From Ancylobacter novellus (lineage in GTDB: Bacteria; Pseudomonadota; Alphaproteobacteria; Rhizobiales; Xanthobacteraceae), in the NCBI GenBank assembly GCA_003241485.1, contig QFQD01000027.1, positions 1 to 44,263 on the forward strand: 44,263 nucleotides of DNA, given 5' to 3'. This document shows positions 33,408 to 43,433 of this stretch, piece by piece (within the stretch, counting starts at the first letter, position 1; every line of letters begins with the position of its first letter). The position numbers and the translations under genes were made by a program. Below the pieces are notes generated by a model. The model searched no databases. It was not told where the DNA came from and was given only the letters and a program-made list of their open reading frames with translations.

Positions 33408-35339
33408 ATGCGCTTCCCGCCCTCGTTCCTCGACGAGATTCGTGCCCGCCTTCCGGTGTCGGAGGTGGTGGGCAAGCGCGTGCAGCTGAAGAAGCAGGGG
33501 CGCGAATGGCGCGGCCTCTCGCCCTTCAACGCCGAGAAGACGCCGTCCTTCTATGTCAACGATCAGAAGGGCTTCTACCACTGCTTCTCCTCCGGCAAGC
33601 ATGGCGACCAGTTCGACTTTCTCATGGAGGTCGAGGGGCTGCCTTTCCCGGAGGCGGTGGAGCGGCTGGCCTCGATGGCCGGCGTGCCGATGCCCGTGCA
33701 GTCGCGCGAGGAGGAGGTGCGCGAGAGCCGGCGCAAGTCGCTGCATGAGGTGATGGAACTCGCCACCAAATATTTCGAGGCGACGCTGCAGGGCAGGGGC
33801 GGCGCCAAGGGGCGCGGCTATCTCGCCGATCGCAACCTTGGCCCCGCGACGCAGGCGCGTTTCCGCCTCGGCTATGCGCTGCCCGAGCGTTTCGCGCTCA
33901 AGGAGGCGCTGGGCGCCCGCGGCGTCACCATCGACGACATGGTCGAGACCGGCCTGCTGATTTCCGCCGAAGACATCGCCATTCCCTATGACCGTTTCCG
34001 CGACCGCGTGATGTTCCCCATCACCGACCTGCGCGGGCGGGTGGTGGCCTTTGGCGGGCGAGCGCTGGAGAAGGACGTATCGGCGAAATACCTCAACTCG
34101 CCGGAGACCTCGCTCTTTCACAAGGGATCGCTGCTCTATAACGGCTTTAACGCCCGCGCCGCCGCCCACAAGGGCGCGCCGGTGATCGCGGTCGAGGGCT
34201 ATGTCGACGTCATCGCGCTGGTCGAGGCCGGCTTTGCCGGGGCGGTCGCCCCGCTCGGCACGGCGCTGACCGAGGACCAACTCGGCCTGCTGTGGAAGAT
34301 GGCGCCCGAGCCGCTCCTGCTGTTCGATGGCGACAAGGCCGGTCGGCGCGCCGCCTACCGCGCGCTGGATCTCGCATTGCCCCATCTCAAGCCCGGCGTC
34401 AGCCTGTCCTTCGGCACGCTGCCGGACGGCCAGGACCCGGACGATCTGGTACGGGCCGGTGGCCGCGAGGCGGTGGATGCCGTGCTTGCGCAGGCCCGCC
34501 CGCTCGCCGACGTGCTGTGGACGCGGGAGATGGAGAGCGCCAGCGTCGACACCCCGGAGAGGCGTGCCGCGCTGGAAGCTCGCATCGGTGAGATCGTCCG
34601 CGTCATCGCCGACGAGACGGTGCGCAAACATTACCGCAACGAACTGATGGAGCGCTTCCGCCGCCTGTTCGCGCCTGTCGTCGTACAGGGTGGCGGCGCG
34701 CGGCGCGACTCTAGCGGCAATTTCGCCAGCCGTTTCTCCGGCCGCGGCGGGCGCCGGCCCCCCAGTCCCCGCGAGTTGATGTCCGGCATGGCGGGCGAGG
34801 GCATGCGCCGCTCGGCGCTGGTGCGCGGCGCGGCGGCGGAAATCCCGCGCAACGAGGCGCTGCTGCTGTTCGCGGCGATGAACCATCCCTTTCTGCTCGA
34901 CCAGTTCGCCGAGGAATTGTGCGAGATGCCGTTCCAGAACAAGGAAGCCGCTCAGCTGCGCCGGGCGCTCATTGATGCCCATACCGCCGGGGCGGATGAT
35001 GCGCTGGCGATGGCCAGCTGGCTGGAGGCGGCGGGCTTCGCGCCGCTGGCTGCCCGCCTCGCCCAGGTGGCCGTCGCCCGGCACGACTGGCCGGTGTTCG
35101 CCGACGCCGGCCGTGCCGACGTGGAACTTTGGTGGCATCAGCGCATGGTCTTGCACCGGCGCAGCCGCGCCCTATCTAAAGACTTGAAGGAAGCGGAGAA
35201 ACGCCTCGCAGAGGAGCCCACCGAGGTGAACTGGGCACGCTTTCTGGACATACAAAGACAGCTGGCGGCACTTGACGGAACCGAAGCTTTGGTAGAGGGG
35301 TTCGGCGCCGCATCGGGTCGCCCGGGGCGGTCGATGTAG
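33408..35339 (+). CDS. dnaG: DNA primase DnaG (zinc-finger ligands mostly replaced)
   Basis: This 643-residue primase makes the RNA primers of chromosomal replication. The N-terminal zinc-finger-like domain (residues 34-66) keeps the fold pattern, with EKTPSFYVNDQKGFYHCF. The canonical Cys-His-Cys-Cys ligands appear as Ser38, Asn41, Cys59 and Ser62. The TOPRIM core has VEGYVDVIAL near residue 265 and LLLFDGDKAGRRAA near residue 304. A C-terminal helicase-binding region follows from about residue 450. Similar loss of zinc ligands occurs in other Alphaproteobacteria, so the enzyme is presumably active. The start at 33408 (MRFPPSFLDEIRARL) matches the family. rpoD lies downstream. Confidence 0.96.
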   Translation: MRFPPSFLDEIRARLPVSEVVGKRVQLKKQGREWRGLSPFNAEKTPSFYVNDQKGFYHCFSSGKHGDQFDFLMEVEGLPFPEAVERLASMAGVPMPVQSREEEVRESRRKSLHEVMELATKYFEATLQGRGGAKGRGYLADRNLGPATQARFRLGYALPERFALKEALGARGVTIDDMVETGLLISAEDIAIPYDRFRDRVMFPITDLRGRVVAFGGRALEKDVSAKYLNSPETSLFHKGSLLYNGFNARAAAHKGAPVIAVEGYVDVIALVEAGFAGAVAPLGTALTEDQLGLLWKMAPEPLLLFDGDKAGRRAAYRALDLALPHLKPGVSLSFGTLPDGQDPDDLVRAGGREAVDAVLAQARPLADVLWTREMESASVDTPERRAALEARIGEIVRVIADETVRKHYRNELMERFRRLFAPVVVQGGGARRDSSGNFASRFSGRGGRRPPSPRELMSGMAGEGMRRSALVRGAAAEIPRNEALLLFAAMNHPFLLDQFAEELCEMPFQNKEAAQLRRALIDAHTAGADDALAMASWLEAAGFAPLAARLAQVAVARHDWPVFADAGRADVELWWHQRMVLHRRSRALSKDLKEAEKRLAEEPTEVNWARFLDIQRQLAALDGTEALVEGFGAASGRPGRSM

Positions 35340-35516
35340 GAAGTCCCACGGGTCGCCGCCCGCGTGCGTTGCAAGCGCCGTGGTGCGAGTGGCCTTCTTT
35401 GCGTCTCGTTCGCCTCTCGGCGAAAGGGGCGGGGTTGATCGAAGGGCAGCATCGGTCCGTCCGATGATGTCCACTCGCCGGGCGGGGAGGCCGCACGGCG
35501 CTTGAGGAGCACACGC

Positions 35517-37514
<1,998 letters not shown>

Positions 37515-37536
37515 GGATTGCATCGGTTCAGAAGGA

Positions 37537-37562
37537 AAAGGCGGCCGGAAGGCCGCCTTTTC
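37537..37562. terminator. Bidirectional intrinsic terminator after rpoD
   Basis: Perfect 11-bp arms AAAAGGCGGCC / GGCCGCCTTTT with a GGAA loop are followed by CTTTTG on the plus strand and have A-rich sequence on the other side. It can end both rpoD and the convergent DUF2798 transcript. Confidence 0.85.
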
Positions 37563-37581
37563 TTTTGCGCGGCGGTCGCCG

Positions 37582-37851
37582 CTAGCGCGCCGGCGTTTCC
37601 ACCAGCAGCCCCACGATGCGCCGCACCAGCGGGAGCACCAGCAGCAGCGTGGGGAATGCGACGAGCCAGGACAGCCCCCAGGCCGTCGGCCAGGTAGAGA
37701 GGAAGTCCGGGCCGGGGCCGAGGCTCCGCAGTGTAGCGATGGCCGAGACCACGAAGGTCATCAGCACCGAGAGCACGAACGGCATGACGATGCCGGCATA
37801 GCGCGCCGGCAGCTTGAAGGACGACGAAGAAGTCGATGAGGGAGAAGGCAT
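37582..37851 (-). CDS. DUF2798 domain-containing membrane protein
   Basis: This 89-residue protein has two hydrophobic segments. KLPARYAGIVMPFVLSVLMT near residue 14 runs into a TM ending in VVSAIATLRSLG. AWGLSWLVAFPTLLLVLPLV near residue 58 is followed by RRIVGLLV. The order LPARYA...W..AW..SW..AFP is the DUF2798 pattern. Function is unknown. The ATG at 37851 follows GAGG at a suitable distance. A longer frame from 37893 would add fourteen residues. It faces rpoD and shares the terminator. Confidence 0.85.
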   Translation of the reverse strand: MPSPSSTSSSSFKLPARYAGIVMPFVLSVLMTFVVSAIATLRSLGPGPDFLSTWPTAWGLSWLVAFPTLLLVLPLVRRIVGLLVETPAR

Positions 37852-38073
37852 TGGCCATCCTCTTTCGGATGGTCCCAGCAGTCCGGATGGCAAAAAGCAT
37901 CCGCCGGCCGGAACCGGGTTGGATGCGTTGCCTAACGTCGGACGCTTACGGCCGGCGCGCCTGGCGTTACGCCAGCACCATTTGCTTCGGCGGAGACCGT
38001 CACGGGCAACGATCGCAATCCAGCGTCCTCGCCTTGGGAGCCGCGCTCGCTCTGAGCGGGGGCGAGGCCCTGC
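37852..38073. other. Intergenic stretch without recognised genes
   Basis: These 222 bp separate the DUF2798 gene from the 43-residue membrane gene, both leftward. I see short GC-rich inverted sequences near 37955 and 38035-38065 but no convincing promoter, terminator or coding frame. Confidence 0.4.
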
Positions 38074-38205
38074 TCACTCGCCGGGAATCGGATGGTTCTT
38101 GCGGCGCACGGCGCGTGTCGACGTTTCGACATAGGCGATGGTGAGGGCAAAGCCGCTGAAGGCGATTACGGTCGCGGCGAGAAAGATGACGGTTTCGATC
38201 GGCAT
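38074..38205 (-). CDS. 43-residue single-TM small membrane protein
   Basis: The minus strand encodes a short protein starting MPIETVIFLAATVIAFSGFA, followed by LTIAYVETSTRAVRRKNHPI and ending PGE. It has one clear TM helix (residues 4-26) with a basic, probably cytoplasmic, tail. GGGAGGA lies 6 nt upstream of the ATG, a very strong ribosome-binding site, and the codon use matches the high-GC genome. The gene is below usual annotation cut-offs. Function is unknown. Confidence 0.75.
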   Translation of the reverse strand: MPIETVIFLAATVIAFSGFALTIAYVETSTRAVRRKNHPIPGE

Positions 38206-38291
38206 GGCGTCCTCCCTTGTTGCGTTGGGGAAGGTTACGCCTCGCCGTCTCGCGCGCCTTGCGGTAGGTCAATCCGCCAGCGCGTCGGTTC

Positions 38292-38471
38292 CTAGGGGCC
38301 CGTCATGGCGTTATCGACCAGCACGGCGAGACCGATCAAAAGCAGGAAGCCGAGGAAGAACAGGCCGAACAGGATCATCGAGATCCGGCGGGCGGCAGCG
38401 GAGATGTTGGTGAGCCCGATCGCACCCGCGACGAGCGACACCACGAGGAAGATGACGGCGAATTTGAGCAT
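38292..38471 (-). CDS. DUF1328 (YtjA family) small membrane protein
   Basis: This 59-residue protein begins MLKFAVIFLVVSLVAGAIGL, continues TNISAAARRISMILFGLFFL and ends in GFLLLIGLAVLVDNAMTGP. This is the DUF1328/YtjA pattern: two TM helices joined by a short loop with A-R-I. Homologues are small inner-membrane proteins, some stress-linked in enterics, with no firm function. The gene lies 86 bp upstream of the 43-residue gene on the same strand, so both may be co-transcribed. Confidence 0.85.
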   Translation of the reverse strand: MLKFAVIFLVVSLVAGAIGLTNISAAARRISMILFGLFFLGFLLLIGLAVLVDNAMTGP

Positions 38472-38541
38472 CGCGACGGCCCCTTGCCCTGACTGCCCTG
38501 ATCAACCCGTAGAGACCGTAACGGGTTCCCGCCGATGGCGC

Positions 38542-39870
38542 TCAGGCACCGTCGGAGCGGCCATCCTGCTCGGCCGGATAGTCGCCATCCTCGCGCGGCC
38601 GGGCGGCGCTCATACGCTCCTGCGTCGTGGCGGCGGGCGGGTCGCCATCGGGCGCGGGCACCGTGCCGGTCGGGGCCGAGGCGGCAGAGGGTTCATCGGC
38701 CAGCGCGGCCGCGTCTGGAACCGACGGTTTGCCGGCGCTGCCGAAGCACAGGAACCACACCACGAACAGCAGCAGGAAGGTGTGGGACGCCGCGGTGAAG
38801 AAGAATAGCGAGCCCGCGCCATAGTGCTGCATGCCGAAGGAGGCGAGTGACGGGCCGACGACGGAGCCGATGCCGTAGAGCAGCAGCAGCCCGGCGGCGG
38901 TCTCGACCGCGTCCGCGGCGGCCGTCCGGTCATAGGCATGGGCGGCGGCGAGCGAATAGGCCGGCAGGGACAGCGCGCCATAGGTCATGCCGAGCACGCA
39001 CAGGCCGACCAGCCCGAACTCGAACATGCCAAGCGCGAGCCCGGCCATCATAGCGCCAACCATCAGTGCGCCGAGCACGCGCCGGCGGTCGATGCGATCG
39101 GAGAGGTAGCCGACCGGCCATTGCGCCAGGGCGCCAGCAACGACGATGGCGCTCATGAAGGTCGCCGCGCCGTCCGCGGTCAGTCCCCGGCCGATGCTGA
39201 AGATCGGGCCAAGGCTCCACAGCGAGCCGTTCGCCAGCCCGATGACGAAACACCCGACCATGGCGACCGGGGCGGCCCGGAACAGGCGGAACACACGAAT
39301 GCGCGCGGTCTCGATCGGCGCCGGCTGGCCGCTGCTGGACACCACCACCGGCAGCGTCGCCAGCGAGAGCAGGATGGCCCCCAGCGCGAAAAGCTCGAAG
39401 CTGCGCACGGGATAGAGCGTAATCATCATCTGGCCGGCGGTGAGCGCGGCGTAGTCGACGATGATGTAGGAACTCATGACGAAGCCGCGCGTCTGGTTGG
39501 TCGCGCGGTCGTTGAGCCAGCTTTCGATCACGAGATAGAGCCCGGCGAAGCAGAAGCCGGTGACGGCACGCAGGGCGAACCAGACATAGGGGTCGATGAA
39601 CACCGGGTGCGCCAGCATCGTCGCCACGACGCCGGAGGTCAGCGCGGCGAACGCCCGGATATGGCCGGAGCGGCGCACGAGGTGCGGAACGGCAAGACAG
39701 CCGATGACGAAGCCGAGATAGTAGCTCGAACCCAATATACCGAGGCTGATGGCGCTGAAGCCCTCGAACGCGCCACGCAGGGGCAGCAGAGTGTTCTGCA
39801 GGCCGCTGCCGGTAACGAGGAAAAACACGCCGAGCAGCAGCGCGGCGACAGGGCCAAGAGTCTGGGCCAT
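38542..39870 (-). CDS. MFS transporter (YcaD-like)
   Basis: This 442-residue integral membrane protein has about twelve hydrophobic segments. The first is VAALLLGVFFLVTGSGLQNT. Loop 2-3 shows LGFVIGCLAVPHLVRRSGHI, a variant of the MFS G-x3-D-x2-GRR motif. A second motif LSDRIDRRRVLGALM lies near residue 250, in the matching half. The last 60 residues are hydrophilic, rich in Pro, Ala and acid residues, and probably a disordered cytoplasmic tail. The start at 39870 (MAQTLGPVAALLL) is preferred; an ATG at 39930 would add twenty residues without hydrophobicity. It is divergent from the aldose epimerase gene. Substrate is unknown. Confidence 0.88.
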   Translation of the reverse strand: MAQTLGPVAALLLGVFFLVTGSGLQNTLLPLRGAFEGFSAISLGILGSSYYLGFVIGCLAVPHLVRRSGHIRAFAALTSGVVATMLAHPVFIDPYVWFALRAVTGFCFAGLYLVIESWLNDRATNQTRGFVMSSYIIVDYAALTAGQMMITLYPVRSFELFALGAILLSLATLPVVVSSSGQPAPIETARIRVFRLFRAAPVAMVGCFVIGLANGSLWSLGPIFSIGRGLTADGAATFMSAIVVAGALAQWPVGYLSDRIDRRRVLGALMVGAMMAGLALGMFEFGLVGLCVLGMTYGALSLPAYSLAAAHAYDRTAAADAVETAAGLLLLYGIGSVVGPSLASFGMQHYGAGSLFFFTAASHTFLLLFVVWFLCFGSAGKPSVPDAAALADEPSAASAPTGTVPAPDGDPPAATTQERMSAARPREDGDYPAEQDGRSDGA

Positions 39871-39993
39871 TCTGGAACCAGCCGTGAGCGGTGATTGGGA
39901 AACGCGATTCGAGCACGACGCTCGGATCATACCGTTCGGGTAACGGTGTTCTAAGGCGATGTCGAGACGGCGAAAGGCAAGACGGGTAAAGGC

Positions 39994-40893
39994 ATGGTTG
40001 ATCAGCCGGTGAAACTGAAATCGCGTCTGCTGAGTGCGGAAATCTCCCCCCTCGGCGCGGAGCTCGTGCGCCTCACCGACGGCGAGGGGAGAGAGCTGCT
40101 GTGGAACGGCGATCCCGCTTTCTGGACCGGCCGTGCGCCGCTGCTGTTTCCCATCGTCGGTCGCCTGCCGGGGGACCAGCTGGTGCACAAGGGCGTGGCC
40201 TATCCCATGTCCCAGCACGGCTTTGCCCGCAGACGAGAGTTCGTCCGCACGGCGGCGAGTGCCTCCTCCGCCAGCTTCACGCTTCAGGCGGATGAGGAGA
40301 CGCGCAAGCAATACCCGTTCGATTTTACGCTGGCGGTCACCTACACGCTGATCGAGGCGACGCTGACCATCGAAGCGGTGGTGACCAATCCCGGCGATGA
40401 GCCGCTGCCGGCGAGCTTCGGCTTCCATCCCGCCTTTCGCTGGCCGTTGCCTTATGGCGGCACGAAGAGCGAGCATCGCCTGGTCTTCGAGAAGGCCGAG
40501 GTCGAGCCGGTGCATCGTCCGGTGGGCGGGCTCTTGGCGCGCGCGGGCGAGCCCAACCCGGCGGTGGACGCCGTCTTCGCGCCCGACGACGCGCTGTTCG
40601 CGCGCGACGCGCTGATCTTCCTGAACCCGCGCTCGCGCCATGTGCGCTTCGGCGTGCCGGGCCAGCCGGGGCTGGAGGTCGCCTTTCCCGGCATGGATCA
40701 GCTCGGCATCTGGTCGAAGCCGGGCGCGCCGTTCCTGTGTATCGAGCCGTGGTCCGGCTACGCCTCGCCAGAGGACGGGCCGGCCGAGTTCACCGAGAAG
40801 CCGGGCCTGTCGCTCATCGCGCCCGGACAGCGCCAGAGTTTCGGCATGGCGGTGCGATGGCTCACCGATTCAGGTGACGAGATCGGCGCCTGA
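39994..40893 (+). CDS. Aldose 1-epimerase family protein (LacX-like)
   Basis: This 299-residue galactose-mutarotase-fold enzyme has SAEISPLGAELVRLTDGEGR near residue 14 and APLLFPIVGRLPGDQ near 49. Other landmarks are a YPMSQHGFARRREF block (His near residue 75), SFGFHPAFRWPL near residue 140 (catalytic-type His), and LCIEPWSGYASPED near 248 with a Glu. This is the pattern of the LacX subgroup, which interconverts alpha and beta anomers of a hexose or related sugar. It is transcribed away from the MFS gene and faces the GGDEF gene, 11 bp apart. Substrate is unassigned. Confidence 0.88.
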   Translation: MVDQPVKLKSRLLSAEISPLGAELVRLTDGEGRELLWNGDPAFWTGRAPLLFPIVGRLPGDQLVHKGVAYPMSQHGFARRREFVRTAASASSASFTLQADEETRKQYPFDFTLAVTYTLIEATLTIEAVVTNPGDEPLPASFGFHPAFRWPLPYGGTKSEHRLVFEKAEVEPVHRPVGGLLARAGEPNPAVDAVFAPDDALFARDALIFLNPRSRHVRFGVPGQPGLEVAFPGMDQLGIWSKPGAPFLCIEPWSGYASPEDGPAEFTEKPGLSLIAPGQRQSFGMAVRWLTDSGDEIGA

Positions 40894-40904
40894 GCCGGCC
40901 GGCG

Positions 40905-41966
40905 TCAGTTCTTGGGCGGCGCCTCGGGCTGAAGCGGTGTCGGTGACAGGCCGCGCCAGTGGCTGTCGGAGGTGACGATCCGGTTGCGGCCTGAACGCTT
41001 GGCCTCGTACAGGGCGGCATCGGCCTCGCTCAGAAGCTGCGCGATATCGATATCGTTGCCGGGCTGAGAGGCGATGCCGATGCTAAGCGTCAGCGCGCCC
41101 CGCGTGGGGTGCTGCAGGCAGTCCCGCTGCACCGCCTCACGAATCCGTTCGGCGATCCCGATCGAGTCGGACGCGTTGATGCCGCTGATGATAAAGGCGA
41201 ACTCCTCGCCGCCATAGCGCACGGCCACGTCGTCCGGCCGCAAGGGTACCTTGCCGAAGAGGGCGCCGATGCGTCGCAGCACCTCGTCGCCTGTGCTGTG
41301 GCCGGCTTTGTCGTTGAGTTCCTTGAAGTGGTCGATGTCGACCATCATCAGCGTCAGCGGCACGTCCATCCGCTGGCAGCGCAGCCGGGCGCGCTCGATT
41401 TCCTCGTCGAAGCAGCGCCGGTTACCGAGACCCGTCAGGGCGTCGATGCGCGTAAGCCTCGTGAGGTCCATATTGAGGCTGCGCAGTTCGATCTCGTCGA
41501 CCGCAATGGCCGCGAGTTTCTGCAACACCCCTATATCGAAGCCCTCGGGAATGCCTGGCTCGTGGCGCATGATGCACAATGTGCCGATGGTGACGCCAGG
41601 CGGAACGATGAGGGGTACGCCGGCATAAAAACGCAGCGACAGCTGCGGCACCGCCGGGTGGCCGTCGAAGCGCTCATCGGTGTGAAGATCGCTGACGATC
41701 AGCGGCTCACCACTGGAAATGACGAACTGGCAGAACGATTTCTGCCGTTCGACGGAGATGCCGATCGCACTCGACGTGACGGATTTGAGCCACTGGGTGT
41801 CTGCGTCGATGAAGCCGATGAAAGCGAGATCCGCGCCGTAGAAGCGTTGCGCCAGCCAGCTCAGCCGGTCGAAGCGCTCCTCGCGCGGGGTGTCGAGAAT
41901 ATCGCAGGCGACAAGCGTGGCCACACGCTGCTTCTCATTGGCCGGAGCGTCGGGAACCCGCCACAT
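40905..41966 (-). CDS. GAF-GGDEF diguanylate cyclase
   Basis: This 353-residue cytoplasmic signalling protein has an N-terminal GAF-type sensor domain (about residues 20-160) containing FIGFIDADTQWLKSV and AGVPLIVPPGVTIGTLCIMR. A GGDEF domain follows from about residue 175 (LTRIDALTGLGNRRCFDEEI). The active-site loop is GGEEF in VAVRYGGEEFAFI, and a product-inhibition I-site RxxD is present five residues before it (RPDD), so it is probably an active, feedback-inhibited c-di-GMP synthase. It lies 45 bp downstream of otsA on the same strand, so co-transcription with the trehalose gene is likely. No TM segments are seen. The ligand of the GAF domain is unknown. Confidence 0.93.
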   Translation of the reverse strand: MWRVPDAPANEKQRVATLVACDILDTPREERFDRLSWLAQRFYGADLAFIGFIDADTQWLKSVTSSAIGISVERQKSFCQFVISSGEPLIVSDLHTDERFDGHPAVPQLSLRFYAGVPLIVPPGVTIGTLCIMRHEPGIPEGFDIGVLQKLAAIAVDEIELRSLNMDLTRLTRIDALTGLGNRRCFDEEIERARLRCQRMDVPLTLMMVDIDHFKELNDKAGHSTGDEVLRRIGALFGKVPLRPDDVAVRYGGEEFAFIISGINASDSIGIAERIREAVQRDCLQHPTRGALTLSIGIASQPGNDIDIAQLLSEADAALYEAKRSGRNRIVTSDSHWRGLSPTPLQPEAPPKN

Positions 41967-42011
41967 CTGCGTCCTCTACGAACCCGTCGGCGCTCGGCGG
42001 TTGCCGATGCA

Positions 42012-43433
42012 TCAGCTCCTAGATTCCATCGCTTCGCTGAAATGTTCAACTGAATGCGACAGGTCGTCGATGAAGCGCTCGCACCAGTGATGAATGGTGT
42101 TGGTCTCGACCTTGTCCATATTGGCGCGCCAGCGTTCGCGGCGTTCTTCGATGGGCATGGTCAGCGCGGTGTTGAAGGTGTCCGCCATGCCTTCGGCGTC
42201 ATAGGGATTGACCATCATCGCGCCGGTCAGCTCATCCGCGGCGCCGGCAAAGCGCGAGAGCACGAGAACGCCGGGATCTTCGGGATCCTGCGCGGCGACA
42301 TACTCCTTGGCGACGAGGTTCATCCCGTCGCGCAGCGGCGTCACCACGCCGAGCCGCGCCATACGGTAGATCGCCGCCAGCGTCGCGCGCGGCAGAGGCC
42401 GGTTGAGATAGCGCAGTGGCACCCAGTCGAATTCGGCATATTCGCCGTTGATGGCGCCGCCGAGTTCTTCAAGCTCGCGCCGCAGAGCGCGATATTCGGC
42501 GACTTCGCCGCGCGAGAGCGGGGCGACCTGCATCATCGTCACCTGCGAGCGGTGCTCGGGATAGTGCTTCAGCAGTTCGCCGAAGGCGGCAAACTTGTTC
42601 GGCAGGCCCTTGGAATAGTCGAGACGGTCCACGCCCACCGCAAGCGTGCGTCCGGCGAGGCTGGAGGCGAGCCTTGCTTCTTCCTCGCTACCCACCGACG
42701 CGGCAGCGTCCTTCACAAACGCCTCGGCGTCGATGCCGATCGGGAAGGCGGCAACGCGGAAGCGCCGCTCATGCAGACCCACCACGCCGGCAGGCGCGAT
42801 CCAGCCGCGTGCTTCGGAGGAGATGTAAGTCAGCAGTGCCCGGACATCATGCTCGGTCTGCAGCCCGACCAGATCGTAATAGGAGAGATCGTTCACCAGC
42901 GCGGCATGAGAGGGCAGGCTGAGGAACACCTCGGGCGTCGGCCAGGGGATGTGGTGGAAATAGCCGATCCGCCCCATGAAGCCGAGCTTGCGCAGCTCCG
43001 TCGCCAGCGGAATGAAATGATAATCATGCACCCAGACCATATCGTCCGGGGTCAGCATGGGCATCAAGGAGCGGGCGAAGTGCTGGTTGACGCGCCTGTA
43101 GCCCTCCCAGTCCGAGCGACGGAACGAGAGCGAGCCAAGCCGATAATGGCACAGTGGCCACAGCGTGCCGTTGGCATAGCCGGCGTAATGCGCGCGCTGG
43201 TCGTCGGGATCGAGGTCCTGCAGGGCATAGGTAACGCGGCCGGAACGAAAGACTTTCGGTTTGGCGGCGGAACCGACTTCGGTCTCACCGCTCCACCCGA
43301 ACCAGAGGCCGCCACGTTTGCCCAGGGCCTCCCGCAGTGCCACCGCGAGACCGCCGGCCTTGGCCGCGCGCTCACGCGGTGACGCCACCCGGTTCGATAC
43401 GATTACGAGCCTCGCCAGAACGCTTCCTCCCAT
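42012..43433 (-). CDS. otsA: Trehalose-6-phosphate synthase
   Basis: This 473-residue GT20 enzyme makes trehalose-6-phosphate from UDP-glucose and glucose-6-phosphate. Motifs are ARLVIVSNRV at the N-terminus, GGLWFGWSGE near residue 40, VWVHDYHFIPLATELR near residue 135, FHHIPWPTPEVF near 158, the donor-site VDRLDYSKGLPNKF near 268, and DGMNLVAKEYVAAQDP near 368. The ATG at 43433 overlaps the GH15 gene by 31 bp. A CTG at 43418, preceded by GGAGG, would give LARLVIVSN, the length of most homologues, so it is an alternative start. otsB is not visible in the window. Trehalose is a compatible solute in osmotic and desiccation stress. Confidence 0.95.
   Translation of the reverse strand: MGGSVLARLVIVSNRVASPRERAAKAGGLAVALREALGKRGGLWFGWSGETEVGSAAKPKVFRSGRVTYALQDLDPDDQRAHYAGYANGTLWPLCHYRLGSLSFRRSDWEGYRRVNQHFARSLMPMLTPDDMVWVHDYHFIPLATELRKLGFMGRIGYFHHIPWPTPEVFLSLPSHAALVNDLSYYDLVGLQTEHDVRALLTYISSEARGWIAPAGVVGLHERRFRVAAFPIGIDAEAFVKDAAASVGSEEEARLASSLAGRTLAVGVDRLDYSKGLPNKFAAFGELLKHYPEHRSQVTMMQVAPLSRGEVAEYRALRRELEELGGAINGEYAEFDWVPLRYLNRPLPRATLAAIYRMARLGVVTPLRDGMNLVAKEYVAAQDPEDPGVLVLSRFAGAADELTGAMMVNPYDAEGMADTFNTALTMPIEERRERWRANMDKVETNTIHHWCERFIDDLSHSVEHFSEAMESRS

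Noticed and set aside
33306..35156. Long open frame antisense to dnaG
   Set aside because: Same GC-mirror effect; the dnaG TOPRIM and C-terminal domains are clear on the plus strand.
33408..35339. dnaG as a pseudogene because of missing zinc ligands
   Set aside because: The frame is intact, TOPRIM residues are complete and the same substitutions are, to my knowledge, present in other Alphaproteobacteria.
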